Shown here in pieces: positions 18,101-25,457 of a stretch of 64,000 nucleotides of DNA. Numbering within the stretch: position 1 is the first letter of the stretch; the number at the start of each line of letters is the position of its first letter. Under the pieces are notes generated by a model that saw only the letters and a list, made by a program, of their open reading frames with translations, was not told the DNA's origin and searched no databases. Source of the stretch: Gilvimarinus agarilyticus (GTDB lineage Bacteria > Pseudomonadota > Gammaproteobacteria > Pseudomonadales > Cellvibrionaceae); the NCBI RefSeq assembly GCF_000832015.1, contig NZ_JXCJ01000001.1, positions 1,651,350 through 1,715,349 on the forward strand, written 5' to 3'. Position numbers and translations under genes: made by a program.

Positions 18101-19261
18101 GCCACCTTGCGTCGTGGTGGTCATGTGCAAGGCATGCTGGATATGATGGAATGGTACGACGTGCATGAAAACGGTGTATCTAACCGTAAACCGATAGTCT
18201 TGTCTGAATACGGTGCGGTACAAGGTGCGTGGGAGAGACAAGCGCACGAAGAACGTTTTGATGTCGCCAACCTGAAAGCTTTTAACGGTATGTTGATGCA
18301 GTTTTTGGAGCGTCCGGACTATGTGATTAAGTCCATGCCGTTTACCCCCGCCAGACCTTTATGGGGTTATTTAGGTTCGCAAGACGGGTATACCACCATT
18401 GGTGTTTGTGCCTTTAAAGAGGTGCCCGACTGTAATACGCGTTACCACTACTCAATGATGATTGAGGAGAACCTGAACCAGGGTGATTGGCGGTGGTCTT
18501 CGTACATCCACTTTTATGAGTTGTGGCAGGGCGTTAATGGCACCCGTGTCGATACTGCCTCAACCGATCCGGATGTGCAGGTTGACTCTTATGTAGATGG
18601 CGACAACGTCTACGTGATTATTAACAACTTAGAGAACGAGACAACCACGATCAATCTTGACATGAATGGTTTGTCTGCGGCGGTAAGCGACGTGGAAATG
18701 CGTCAGATGTACTTCGAAAATCAGGATCAGCACACCGAATTGGATCGTCGCCATATGGCGCGCTCGCCTGACAGTTTAACGCTGAACCCCGATGCCACCG
18801 TTGTGCTTAAGTACAGCTTGGCCGGCGAGCAACAAGTCGCCGAGCAAGTAGTCGAGAAGAAGTACTTTGGCAACAGTGTTAGCGGCGGCAGCGTACCACA
18901 CCGCGTATCCATCGCCGGTGGCGCAGTACCTGTCTCCATCGATAATGTACAAGTGCCAAGCGGTCCGGCCGAGGCTATGCTGCGCTTAACCGTTGCTATG
19001 TACATGAGTGAAGACGATGTGCCAAATGGCAACCTGACCATTAATACCCTGACCATCAACGGGGTAGAAGTGGATACGCCAATTGACTGGCGCGGCCCGG
19101 CTGATTACCAAGCTGATCGTTACTTCGCCACACTGGAGATTCCGGTGCCGGTCGAGGTACTGCAAAGCAATAATGATATTCAGGTGGACTTCCGCCACAA
19201 CGGTGAGTTGACGGTTGCCAACCTGGTTGTTTGGGACTTTACCACCAGTCCGGGTCGATAA
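15194..19261 (+). CDS. Secreted modular GH86 agarase: CBM6-CBM6-polySer-CBM6-like-TSP3-GH86
   Basis: 1355 aa. Start GTG 15194 with GGAGG eight bases upstream. Signal peptide to about residue 30 (HALAQ). Two CBM6 domains (about 33-165 and 175-315) share the pattern AENF/AEDY, NYVNRGD, GWDNFQ and DWQWN. A serine-rich linker (319-373) leads to a third, diverged CBM6-like module (379-514; AENFNAVGG, FQFN). Thrombospondin type-3 repeats, with DxDxDG calcium loops, cover about 516-652, then the GH86 domain to the end with E834 (INEP) and E1005 (LSEYG). The order closely matches Saccharophagus degradans Aga86E, an exo-type enzyme releasing neoagarobiose, but with one more CBM. Linker serines use mixed codons, unlike the perfect repeat at 3503. 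Secreted and probably bound to agar. Confidence 0.92.
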   Translation: MRVKRFSRLTLACAVSSVVAGAMASHALAQTVQVQAENFTAFGGSYADGQPQAVSTYAVNGVQAINYVNRGDYVEYEVNIAEAGVYTVQYLIGTAVPSGAEVELSVKTGNTWQSQGTTTVPAGGWDNFQPLDGAHEITLPAGNISIRLTGSGANDWQWNLDEFALTLTQSEVEPETPSDISQEAEDYHAVSGTFADGQAAPVSTYSVNGSTALNYVNRGDAIEYQISVVRAGIYDLTYFIGTAITSGAQVEFQVKQNGNWVSQGAKSVTASGWDNFQAQIAGHTVQLPAGVVEVRLLASGSNDWQWNIDKFDLAFVSDSDASSSSVSSSSSVSSSSSSISSSSSSVSSSSTSSSSVSSSSSSSVSSGSSSSQVPGGVVTVSGDFSLEAENFNAVGGEVEIYSVDGGHAVNYFNAGDYLEFDIDNAQGGLYEAVYRVGTGNASGSAVGLMLTDHQGDLVLKNKTDVVSQGGWDVFYDVTSSTRFNVYPGISKVRITGAGTEDFQFNIDNIVFKYLGPVDDNLDGDGDGVADVNDICSSTPSGETANGEGCSPSQLDTDIDGINDANDQCPNTALGAFVNAEGCESSGGDDDDFDGVFNDNDQCPNTFGINVGSDGCSASGRDNDGDGVVNAEDVCPATASGEMADAEGCGSSQVSNVASVDVFVNANIEHVVNGVSDFGRDRHMTMHSAIYEKDWDGHSDKLNYVLNTLDVYMGRDNGSSTWKFQETPEDPNRANKADLDWMTDRGAQLRADYDSVELYKRFSEDKTQLIAGTNPHPLYPTLSWNDNGMTWTGWQPKDTATSAEWVGKYLESYFALSSNGNVGEPLPTYWEVINEPDMKMKTGQFMVTNQEQIWEYHNQVAQEIRSRLGSEAPLIGGMTWGQHDFYRRDGISRYQDDSYDQWIVNEDPAAEAEAEAFFQSRMSTTVDDTRELDWYQWDVMWKGFMDAAGDNMDFYSVHIYDWPSVTYGGNATLRRGGHVQGMLDMMEWYDVHENGVSNRKPIVLSEYGAVQGAWERQAHEERFDVANLKAFNGMLMQFLERPDYVIKSMPFTPARPLWGYLGSQDGYTTIGVCAFKEVPDCNTRYHYSMMIEENLNQGDWRWSSYIHFYELWQGVNGTRVDTASTDPDVQVDSYVDGDNVYVIINNLENETTTINLDMNGLSAAVSDVEMRQMYFENQDQHTELDRRHMARSPDSLTLNPDATVVLKYSLAGEQQVAEQVVEKKYFGNSVSGGSVPHRVSIAGGAVPVSIDNVQVPSGPAEAMLRLTVAMYMSEDDVPNGNLTINTLTINGVEVDTPIDWRGPADYQADRYFATLEIPVPVEVLQSNNDIQVDFRHNGELTVANLVVWDFTTSPGR

Positions 19262-19282
19262 GCGTTAATTGACCTGACCTTT

Positions 19283-19312
19283 AGCGCGGAGCCTTGCTCC
19301 GCGCTTTTTTTT
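19283..19312 (+). terminator. Rho-independent terminator after the modular GH86
   Basis: AGCGCGGAGC-CTT-GCTCCGCGCT followed by seven Ts: a perfect 10-bp GC-rich stem 22 bases after the stop. Confidence 0.95.
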
Positions 19313-19317
19313 GCCCG

Positions 19318-19788
19318 CTACTTTCCCTCTGCCTCTTTTGTGCCGTTTGCGACTGCTTTTAGCCAAAGCATAAGGCGACCACAAAGCACCATGAGCATCG
19401 ATCCCAGCAGTACCGGGAACAGTAAAAAGCCCCAGCTTTCACCACTCAACATTGCGAGTATCGGGTTGGCCCCGGCGGGTGGATGAGTGGTGCGAGTCAG
19501 CAGCATAGCGCTGACCGCAAGGCCAGTGGCCAGTGCCAGCGATAAGGGCGTTACACCCAACAGGGTGTTAACTCCCAGGCCAATGGTCGCGGTTAATAGA
19601 TGGCCGCCTACAACGTTTTTGGCCTGAGCCAGTGGGCTATCAGGCAGGCCAAAAATCAGCACGGCACTGGCGCCAAAGGGTGCCATCAGCACAGCGGCGG
19701 GCAGTGAGCGCTCGATTGCGGCCAATATGGCTATAGCTAAAGCGGCGCCCAGGCCGGCATACACTGCAACAAAATAGCGATGATTCAT
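19318..19788 (-). CDS. HPP family membrane protein
   Basis: 156 aa, four to five hydrophobic segments, inner membrane. The family signature appears as RTTHPPAGANP at about 94-104. HPP proteins are small integral membrane proteins, some linked to nitrite transport; the role here is not known. It is divergent from the TetR gene at 19888, and two matching 18-bp palindromes fill the space between them, so it is probably the direct target of that repressor. Nothing connects it to agar use apart from position. Confidence 0.8.
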   Translation of the reverse strand: MNHRYFVAVYAGLGAALAIAILAAIERSLPAAVLMAPFGASAVLIFGLPDSPLAQAKNVVGGHLLTATIGLGVNTLLGVTPLSLALATGLAVSAMLLTRTTHPPAGANPILAMLSGESWGFLLFPVLLGSMLMVLCGRLMLWLKAVANGTKEAEGK

Positions 19789-19805
19789 GAGTTCTCCCTC
19801 TTCAG

Positions 19806-19823
19806 GTAGACAGGGTTGTCTAC
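19806..19823. promoter_or_regulatory. TetR operator 1
   Basis: The 18-bp inverted repeat GTAGACAGGGTTGTCTAC lies 18 bases upstream of the HPP start. Its twin is at 19838; centres are 32 bp apart (three helical turns). Confidence 0.75.
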
Positions 19824-19837
19824 TCTGTGAGGTGATG

Positions 19838-19855
19838 GTAGACAGGTCGGTCTAC
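19838..19855. promoter_or_regulatory. TetR operator 2
   Basis: GTAGACAGGTCGGTCTAC, the same GTAGAC-N6-GTCTAC pattern as operator 1, 32 bases upstream of the TetR start. Two copies on the same face of the helix suggest cooperative binding of two dimers. Confidence 0.75.
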
Positions 19856-19887
19856 TTTTGTCAAACTCTAGGCATTAAGGAGGCGTA

Positions 19888-20430
19888 ATGACAGATAAGC
19901 GGCAGTTGTTGATCGATACGGCGTTGGAGTTGTTTTATCGGCGCGGTGTTAATTCGGTTGGGATTAACGAAGTGCTAAGCGCTTCGGGTGTGGCGAAAAA
20001 AACGCTGTACCATCACTTTTCGAGTAAAAATGCCTTGTTGTTGGCTGTTTTGGAGCAGCGTCATCGGGTATTTATTGGGTGGTTGGCCCAGCAGTTAGAG
20101 GGTGCGGGCTCGAATGATGAGGTGATTGAGCGGCTGTTTAATGGTTTGTCAGCGTGGTTTGAGGGGCGGGTGCCGCAACTTGGTGATTACCGTGGCTGCT
20201 TTTTTGTGAATACTTGTGCCGAGCTCAGTGACACCGACAGTGAGGTGTCCCGTTACTGCCAATATCATAAGTGGCAGGTGCGACAATTAATTGCAGGAGC
20301 GCTGACAGGGGAGAGCGATACACTGCTTGATGCTGTTTGCCTATTAAAAGAGGGGGCGATAAGTACAGCTTATGTGGCGCAAGAAAAGTGTATAGCTGAA
20401 AGGTGTGTGCAGGTATTACGCGGGTTTTAA
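19888..20430 (+). CDS. TetR/AcrR family regulator
   Basis: 180 aa, cytoplasmic DNA-binding repressor. The N-terminal HTH is typical: LFYRRGVNSVGINEVLSASGVAKKTLYHHF (about 17-46, read with positions rather than as one motif), followed by a helical ligand domain. A near-consensus GGAGG lies before the ATG. Divergent from the HPP gene with two operator copies between, so autoregulation plus control of HPP is likely. Members with this recognition helix often respond to reactive or toxic small molecules; the ligand cannot be inferred. Confidence 0.85.
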   Translation: MTDKRQLLIDTALELFYRRGVNSVGINEVLSASGVAKKTLYHHFSSKNALLLAVLEQRHRVFIGWLAQQLEGAGSNDEVIERLFNGLSAWFEGRVPQLGDYRGCFFVNTCAELSDTDSEVSRYCQYHKWQVRQLIAGALTGESDTLLDAVCLLKEGAISTAYVAQEKCIAERCVQVLRGF

Positions 20431-20446
20431 TCGGGTTTGGCGCTGA

Positions 20447-20466
20447 CGCCCTCAACGCAGAGGGCG
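20447..20466. terminator. Hairpin between convergent tetR and gntR
   Basis: CGCCCTC-AACGCA-GAGGGCG, 7-bp perfect stem between two convergent genes. There is no clear T run on either side, so its role as a terminator is uncertain. Confidence 0.4.
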
Positions 20467-20498
20467 CTTGAACCGTTAAAAGGTAGGCCTATAAGCCG

Positions 20499-21104
20499 TT
20501 ACTTAATGTTACCTAACAGGCATTTCTTTGCTTTGGCCAGGCTCTTGTCTTTTAAGGCGTCTACGATTGCCTTGTGCTCTTCTACGCAATCTTTGGGCGA
20601 GGATAAGCGCTTATAGTTCATACGCATGCGCAACACAATGGGGTACCAAAGGTTTACCAGCTCCTGGCCGCCACCTTTATAAACCAGCAGGCGATGAAAA
20701 TCGATATCGGCCTTGGTAACTTCGGTAAAGTCTTCTTTGACAAAAGCTTCTTGAATTCGCTCAAGAATTTCATCAAAGTGGCCAAAGTCTTCTTCCGTTA
20801 ATGTGTTTTTGATGTTCGACAATGCGTGTAGCTCGATCTTGCGGCGAATGTCGATCATCAGCTCTTGCATGCCGGTATTCAGGGCGCTGTTAACCGAGAC
20901 ACCGCAGTTGCTTTTGGATACCAGCAATCCCTCTTTGGTGAGCTGCAGCAACACTTCGCGAATAGGACCGCGCGATACGCCAAACCGCTCTGATAGGGAT
21001 TGCTCGCTCAATCGCTCGTTGGGCTCTAAGGTGCCCGAGATAATGTCAGACCGAATCTGATCGGCGATCTGATCTTTAACGGAGATAATTTTATTGCCGA
21101 ACAT
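20499..21104 (-). CDS. GntR family regulator, FadR subfamily (regulator 1)
   Basis: 201 aa from the ATG at 21104; the frame is open further upstream but that part covers the promoter and operator. Winged helix at about 5-70 with LSERFGVSRGPIREVL, then an all-helical FCD effector domain (His and Asp residues near DIDFHRLL could bind metal). FadR-type regulators bind palindromes of the TNGTNNNACNA kind, which fits the ATTGT-N2-ACAAT sites. The gene stands alone between convergent tetR and the esterase gene, and its own upstream region carries operator half-sites, so autoregulation is likely. It is one of two candidates for the regulator of the whole locus; sugar-acid intermediates are plausible ligands. 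Confidence 0.85.
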   Translation of the reverse strand: MFGNKIISVKDQIADQIRSDIISGTLEPNERLSEQSLSERFGVSRGPIREVLLQLTKEGLLVSKSNCGVSVNSALNTGMQELMIDIRRKIELHALSNIKNTLTEEDFGHFDEILERIQEAFVKEDFTEVTKADIDFHRLLVYKGGGQELVNLWYPIVLRMRMNYKRLSSPKDCVEEHKAIVDALKDKSLAKAKKCLLGNIK

Positions 21105-21156
21105 AATGGTTGTCGTCTCTAATACTAAGTTATGCGCTTTAAGAGTAGAGCGTTCA

Positions 21157-21180
21157 CTGTAAATTGTCAATTGTTTACAG
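21157..21180 (-). promoter_or_regulatory. Operator cluster upstream of GntR regulator 1
   Basis: Read on the minus strand, ACAAT-TG-ACAAT-TT-ACAGT gives three direct half-sites at 7-bp spacing, preceded by CCTGT-AA. The flanks CTGTAAA and TTTACAG form a 7-bp inverted repeat with a 10-bp spacer. The TTGACA in the middle could be a -35 box. Confidence 0.6.
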
Positions 21181-21324
21181 GTTTGCGGTATGACCAATTA
21201 CCTCTAACTGGCCTGCTATTGTCCGTTAAAGTGCAATTGGTAGCAAGAGGTGACGTTAGCGGCAGGTTTTTTGGGGGCGTGGGGTATTTGCCGCAGGTAC
21301 CTAATCCCAGCCCCTGACGGGTGG

Positions 21325-22131
21325 CTAAGCTCGGCGGTGAATCCTGTCAAAAAAGCGTAAGGTTTTGGCTACCTGAATGTTCCAGTAGCTCCATTCGTGG
21401 CCGCCGCTTGGAGCCTCAAAGTCATGGTCGATTCCGGCGTTCGACAGATGCGTGGTTAACGCTTGATTACTGTTAAACAGCACATCGTCGGTGCCACAGT
21501 CGAGCCGGATTGGCGGAAGCTGATGCCGGTTTTGGCTAAACCAGTGCAGAAGGTCGGCCTCGTTGGCATCGTTACACCGATAAATTGACAGGTCTTCTTT
21601 CACAAAGTGTTTGAAGTCATCCATACAGGTAATGGACGAGTGCGCCGAGATACCGCTCACCCGGGCGGCGTGCTTTGCTCCGAGGCGTAAAGCGCCATAG
21701 CCCCCCATGGATAAGCCGGATAAATACACTTTTGAGCGCTCGCTGACGCAGGCTAGCGACTGGGTCACGGCACTCAGCGCGTCTTCCATAATCCAGGCAT
21801 CAAAGTCCTGGCCGTTGCTTAGGGGCAGGTAGCCGCTGCCGGCGTAGTAGCTGCCGTCCTCGGGCATCACCAGCAGCATCTCGCCAATCTCGCCGTTGCG
21901 GCGCAGCTCATCGTATACCTCGTGCACCCGCCCGAGGTTCATCCACACCCAGTGGTTGCCGTATACCCCGTGCAACAGCATTACGATCGGCAGCTCTTGT
22001 TGCTTGCTCGCGGCGTTGTAGCAACTGATATTCCCGCGTCCTTTGAGTGCCGACGAATGCACCGTCAGGTACTTCAGCCCAGCGGGCAAGTCGCTGGCAT
22101 CGGCCGAACTCTCGATTTGCTGAATACTCAT
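21325..22131 (-). CDS. Esterase D / S-formylglutathione hydrolase-like alpha/beta hydrolase
   Basis: 268 aa, cytoplasmic (no signal). Alpha/beta-hydrolase features: oxyanion-region LLHGVYGN, nucleophile elbow GLSMGG (Ser at about 145), acid region RLDCGTDD, and a C-terminal His in GGHEW. It belongs to the esterase D superfamily, which includes S-formylglutathione hydrolases and feruloyl/acetyl esterases. It starts nine bases after the stop of a zinc alcohol dehydrogenase; together they look like a formaldehyde-detoxifying pair (dehydrogenase plus thioester hydrolase). A carbohydrate deacylase role is the alternative. Confidence 0.7.
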   Translation of the reverse strand: MSIQQIESSADASDLPAGLKYLTVHSSALKGRGNISCYNAASKQQELPIVMLLHGVYGNHWVWMNLGRVHEVYDELRRNGEIGEMLLVMPEDGSYYAGSGYLPLSNGQDFDAWIMEDALSAVTQSLACVSERSKVYLSGLSMGGYGALRLGAKHAARVSGISAHSSITCMDDFKHFVKEDLSIYRCNDANEADLLHWFSQNRHQLPPIRLDCGTDDVLFNSNQALTTHLSNAGIDHDFEAPSGGHEWSYWNIQVAKTLRFFDRIHRRA

Positions 22132-22140
22132 AAAAGCTCC

Positions 22141-23256
22141 TTAACGTTCCGGGTCAATCACAATCACGCCTTTGGCCAAGCGGCCGGCCAGCATATCCTC
22201 AAAGCCTTCGGCCACGGTCTCTAGGGTATAGGTTTTGGTGATCAGCTCATCCAGTTTGATTTTACCCGCGCCGTATAAGTCGTAAAGCCTGGGGAAGTCG
22301 CGGCTGGGGTTGCACTGGCCGTATAGCGGGTTGATGTAGATCTTGTCCCACTCAAACAGCTCGCAATCAAAATCGATACGCTGCTCGATTCCGCTGGCCT
22401 GTACCGCGGTGCCGGCGCTGCGAATCAGCTTAAGCGGGGCCGAACCCAAGGCGGGTACTGCGGTACATTCAAAGGCGTAATCGGCGCCGCGGCCGTTGTT
22501 AATGGCTTTTACGTCGCGAGCCACCTGATCAAAGTCTTTGTCGTCTTTGCTGGCCAGTACGGTGTGGGTGGCGCCAAAGGCTTTGGCTTGCTCTAAGCGC
22601 TCGTTGCTAATGTCGATGGCGATGACTTTCGCCGCCCCCGACAGTGCGGCGCCCTGAATCACGTTGAGGCCCACGCCGCCGCAGCCAATGACACAGGCGG
22701 TAGAGCCCGCTTGCACCTTAGCGGCATTAACGGCCGAGCCCCAGCCCGTCATGACGCCGCAGGCGAGAATGGCGCCCACGCCAAAAGGTACGTGATCGTC
22801 CAACTTGGTTACCGCCTCCTGGCGCACCACTGTGTACTCGGCCATGGTACCCAAATGAAACGAGCGCTCTACCGGTTTGCCATCGAGCTGGCTGGCGGCT
22901 TTGTGGGCGTGGCCACATAATGTATCTGAGCACACCGGGGAGTGGTTTTCACAAATATGAGTGTTGCCCTCTAAGCACTGAAAACAATAGCCGCAGGGGA
23001 TGGCCCAATTGAGCAGTACCCGGTCGCCGGGGTTCAGGTGGCTCACGTCGTGGCCTACGGCGTCGACTACCCCCGCGCCCTCGTGGCCCATCACAAAGGT
23101 CTTGTCCCAGTTTTGTACAGAGTCCCAATCGGTGTGACAAATACCAGCGGCTTTTAGCTTGATGCGTACCTCTCGCGGGCCGGGCTCACCCACAGTAATG
23201 GTGCGCAGCTCAAACTGACCGCGGCCATCGGAAACAAGGGCTTTTGATTGTGGCAT
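22141..23256 (-). CDS. Zinc alcohol dehydrogenase, class III-like (possible formaldehyde detoxification)
   Basis: 371 aa from the ATG at 23256 with GGGGA upstream. Catalytic zinc ligands in CHTD and GHEGAG, structural zinc cysteines in CGYCFQC-x5-HIC, and the cofactor motif GCGGVGLN at about 200. Length and pattern agree with class III/aryl-alcohol type enzymes, including glutathione- or mycothiol-dependent formaldehyde dehydrogenases. It is followed at once by an esterase D-like gene and is divergent from an AraC regulator. Formaldehyde would come from the P450 at the left edge if that enzyme demethylates 6-O-methyl-galactose. Another alcohol substrate is possible. Confidence 0.75.
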   Translation of the reverse strand: MPQSKALVSDGRGQFELRTITVGEPGPREVRIKLKAAGICHTDWDSVQNWDKTFVMGHEGAGVVDAVGHDVSHLNPGDRVLLNWAIPCGYCFQCLEGNTHICENHSPVCSDTLCGHAHKAASQLDGKPVERSFHLGTMAEYTVVRQEAVTKLDDHVPFGVGAILACGVMTGWGSAVNAAKVQAGSTACVIGCGGVGLNVIQGAALSGAAKVIAIDISNERLEQAKAFGATHTVLASKDDKDFDQVARDVKAINNGRGADYAFECTAVPALGSAPLKLIRSAGTAVQASGIEQRIDFDCELFEWDKIYINPLYGQCNPSRDFPRLYDLYGAGKIKLDELITKTYTLETVAEGFEDMLAGRLAKGVIVIDPER

Positions 23257-23265
23257 GGCTATCCC

Positions 23266-23283
23266 CAAATTATCAGAAATTTG
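23266..23283. promoter_or_regulatory. Inverted repeat between the dehydrogenase and AraC genes
   Basis: CAAATT-N6-AATTTG, ten bases upstream of the dehydrogenase start. Related half-sites (TATTTGA at about 23286, TATCAAAT at about 23335) follow toward araC. A possible site for the divergent AraC regulator; not similar to the ATTGT operator. Confidence 0.35.
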
Positions 23284-23401
23284 AGGTATTTGACCATTAG
23301 AATAAGGGGTTTACTATAAGATCTGGCCCTAAAGTATCAAATCTATGATGTGCTGGGTGAGCGCGTTAGTACTGCAAAAGTGCCGCGGGAGCGACTAATA
23401 A

Positions 23402-24262
23402 ATGAAAAAAAGTAATATCTACTGCGAGCCGTTTTGTATTCGTCAGGGGCAGAACTTTGAAGTGCACCATGTGGTGTACAGCCACGATGACCCTTATTCC
23501 TGCTTTATGCACTTTCACGAAGTGCATGAGCTGATTGTGTTTGAAAAGATCGAGGGCAACTTTTTCTACAATCAGGGGCAATCGCATTTGCACGACTTCG
23601 ACCTGGTGTTTACCCCGGCGCTGGAAACCCACGATTTTGAACTTACTGAGCGGCCTAAGAGTTGGTATATCGTACAGTTTTTACCCTCGGTGCTTGAAGA
23701 TAGCCACCTCGCTGGCGCCGCGGATTTTTTTCGCTACGGCATGCACCTCAGGCCCTCAGCCGAGGCGCGAGCACAGATTGCGCAAGTCACCGCCTGGCTG
23801 CTTGAAGCCTACCAGCGGGATCCCTTTAGTGAGAAGTCGCAATTGCTGCTGGGTTTGTTGCTAAGCTGCGTGGTAGAGGGGGCCGTTCCCGTGCAAGCAC
23901 CTCACACCCAGCCGCTGCAGCGTGCGGCGGGCTTCGAGCGGTTAACCCCGGTGATTAATTTATTCCGTCACAAGCGCTATGTGGAGTTGTCCCTGAACGA
24001 GGCGGCCGAGCTGTGCCATTTATCGCCCTCGTACTTCTCGCGCCTGTTTAAAAGCGTGTTTCGCTACAGCTACAGTGAATACAGTATTCGCCACAGGCTG
24101 TACAGCGCCGCCCGGCTGCTGGCGCAAAGCGAGCACAGCATTACCGATATAGCTTACGAGCTGGGTTTTTCCAGTCCGTCGCACTTTATCTCGCTGTTTA
24201 AAAAGCAGTTTGGCGTTACCCCTAAAAAGTATCATGATCAGGTGGTGGTGAAAGGGGCGTAA
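23402..24262 (+). CDS. AraC family transcriptional regulator
   Basis: 286 aa. An N-terminal cupin-like sensor part (HFHEVHELIVFEK, about 38-50) is followed by two C-terminal HTH motifs: the first around LNEAAELCHLSPSYFSRLFK and the second around ITDIAYELGFSSPSHFISLFKK (positions about 201-270). Such proteins usually activate sugar-catabolism genes. It is divergent from the alcohol dehydrogenase/esterase pair and 130 bases before galE on the same strand, so either could be its target. The galE promoter has its own GntR-type operator. Confidence 0.85.
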   Translation: MKKSNIYCEPFCIRQGQNFEVHHVVYSHDDPYSCFMHFHEVHELIVFEKIEGNFFYNQGQSHLHDFDLVFTPALETHDFELTERPKSWYIVQFLPSVLEDSHLAGAADFFRYGMHLRPSAEARAQIAQVTAWLLEAYQRDPFSEKSQLLLGLLLSCVVEGAVPVQAPHTQPLQRAAGFERLTPVINLFRHKRYVELSLNEAAELCHLSPSYFSRLFKSVFRYSYSEYSIRHRLYSAARLLAQSEHSITDIAYELGFSSPSHFISLFKKQFGVTPKKYHDQVVVKGA

Positions 24263-24335
24263 GCGTATGAGGCGGGCGCTTAATCAAGGTTAGCCCGGCG
24301 ATGCTATCGGGTAAAAATTACACCGCTATATTCAC

Positions 24336-24380
24336 TTGAAATGTAGTGGTGTAGCGGTTATATTGTATACAATTTACAAT
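24336..24380 (+). promoter_or_regulatory. Promoter with overlapping three-half-site operator for galETK
   Basis: TTGAAA (24336-24341), 17-bp spacer, TATATT (24359-24364). The operator ATTGT-AT-ACAAT-TT-ACAAT (24362-24380) overlaps the last three bases of the -10, exactly as at the MFS promoter. The galE start follows 13 bases later. Confidence 0.75.
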
Positions 24381-24393
24381 AAAGGGGTGAGTT

Positions 24394-25437
24394 ATGTCAG
24401 ATGATAGCGCTAATAGCTCGGTTTTAGTGACCGGTGGTGCCGGTTATATTGGCAGCCATGTCTGTGTCGAGCTGATTCACGCGGGATTTACCCCGATTGT
24501 GGTCGATAACCTATGCAACAGCAACCGTGAAGTGATGGAGCGCATCGAGACGATTAGCGGTGTACGCCCCGCGCTGTATGTGGAGGATGTCCGCGATCGC
24601 GCCGCACTGGATAAAATTTTTGCCTCTCACAATATTGACGCGGTCATGCACTTTGCCGGCCTGAAAGCGGTGGGTGAGTCGAACACTATTCCGCTGTCTT
24701 ATTACCAAAATAATGTCAGTGGTTCACTAACATTGTTTGAGGCGATGGCGGCGCATGATGTGTGGAAGGTAATCTTTAGCTCTTCGGCCACAGTGTACGG
24801 CGATCCGGCCAGTGTGCCCATCGACGAGAGCTTTCCCATTGGCGCCACCAACCCTTACGGTCGCACCAAGCTGATGGTCGAAGAAATTCTGCAGGATATG
24901 TCGCGTGCCCCTGAGGCCAAGTGGAATACCAGTCTTCTGCGTTACTTCAACCCCGTAGGTGCACACGAGTCAGGTTTAATTGGCGAAGATCCGCTGGGCA
25001 TTCCCAATAACCTAGTGCCCTATATTGCTCAGGTGGGTGTCGGCAAATTGTCTGCGTTGCAAGTGTTTGGTGATGATTACGACACACCCGATGGTACGGG
25101 TGTGCGCGATTACATTCATGTAGTGGATTTGGCCCGTGGCCATGTGGCGGCGCTGCAAAAACAACAGCAGCAAGACGCTGGTTGCCGTGTTTACAACTTG
25201 GGTACCGGCAATGGTTATTCGGTACTGGAGGTGGTTAACGCGTTTGCTAAGGCCTGCGGTAAAGAAATTCCCTACAAAATGGCGCCGCGTCGCGCCGGCG
25301 ACATTGCCCGCTGCTACGCCAAAACCGAGCTCGCCGAGCGCGAGCTGGGCTGGAAAGCGCAATATGATATCGAGCGCATGATGGTCGATACCTGGCGCTG
25401 GCAAAGCAATAACCCCAACGGCTACCGTCAAAGCTAG
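24394..25437 (+). CDS. galE: UDP-glucose 4-epimerase
   Basis: 347 aa, extended SDR. NAD-binding GGAGYIGSH at 13-21, catalytic SSSATVYG with the YxxxK pair in NPYGRTK, and the usual C-terminal [13 protein letters not shown]. Interconverts UDP-galactose and UDP-glucose in the Leloir pathway. GGGGTGA lies before the ATG. First gene of galE-galT-galK, which takes D-galactose freed from agarose to glucose-1-phosphate. A GntR-type operator overlaps its promoter, which ties galactose use to the agar regulon. Confidence 0.95.
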   Translation: MSDDSANSSVLVTGGAGYIGSHVCVELIHAGFTPIVVDNLCNSNREVMERIETISGVRPALYVEDVRDRAALDKIFASHNIDAVMHFAGLKAVGESNTIPLSYYQNNVSGSLTLFEAMAAHDVWKVIFSSSATVYGDPASVPIDESFPIGATNPYGRTKLMVEEILQDMSRAPEAKWNTSLLRYFNPVGAHESGLIGEDPLGIPNNLVPYIAQVGVGKLSALQVFGDDYDTPDGTGVRDYIHVVDLARGHVAALQKQQQQDAGCRVYNLGTGNGYSVLEVVNAFAKACGKEIPYKMAPRRAGDIARCYAKTELAERELGWKAQYDIERMMVDTWRWQSNNPNGYRQS

Positions 25438-25438
25438 T

Positions 25439-25450
25439 CTTGTATACGAG
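25439..25450 (+). promoter_or_regulatory. Degenerate operator-like palindrome between galE and galT
   Basis: CTTGTATACGAG keeps the TTGTATAC core of the operator and lies in the 20-bp gap just before the galT ribosome-binding site. It may be a weak extra site or chance. Confidence 0.3.
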
Positions 25451-25457
25451 AGATCTC

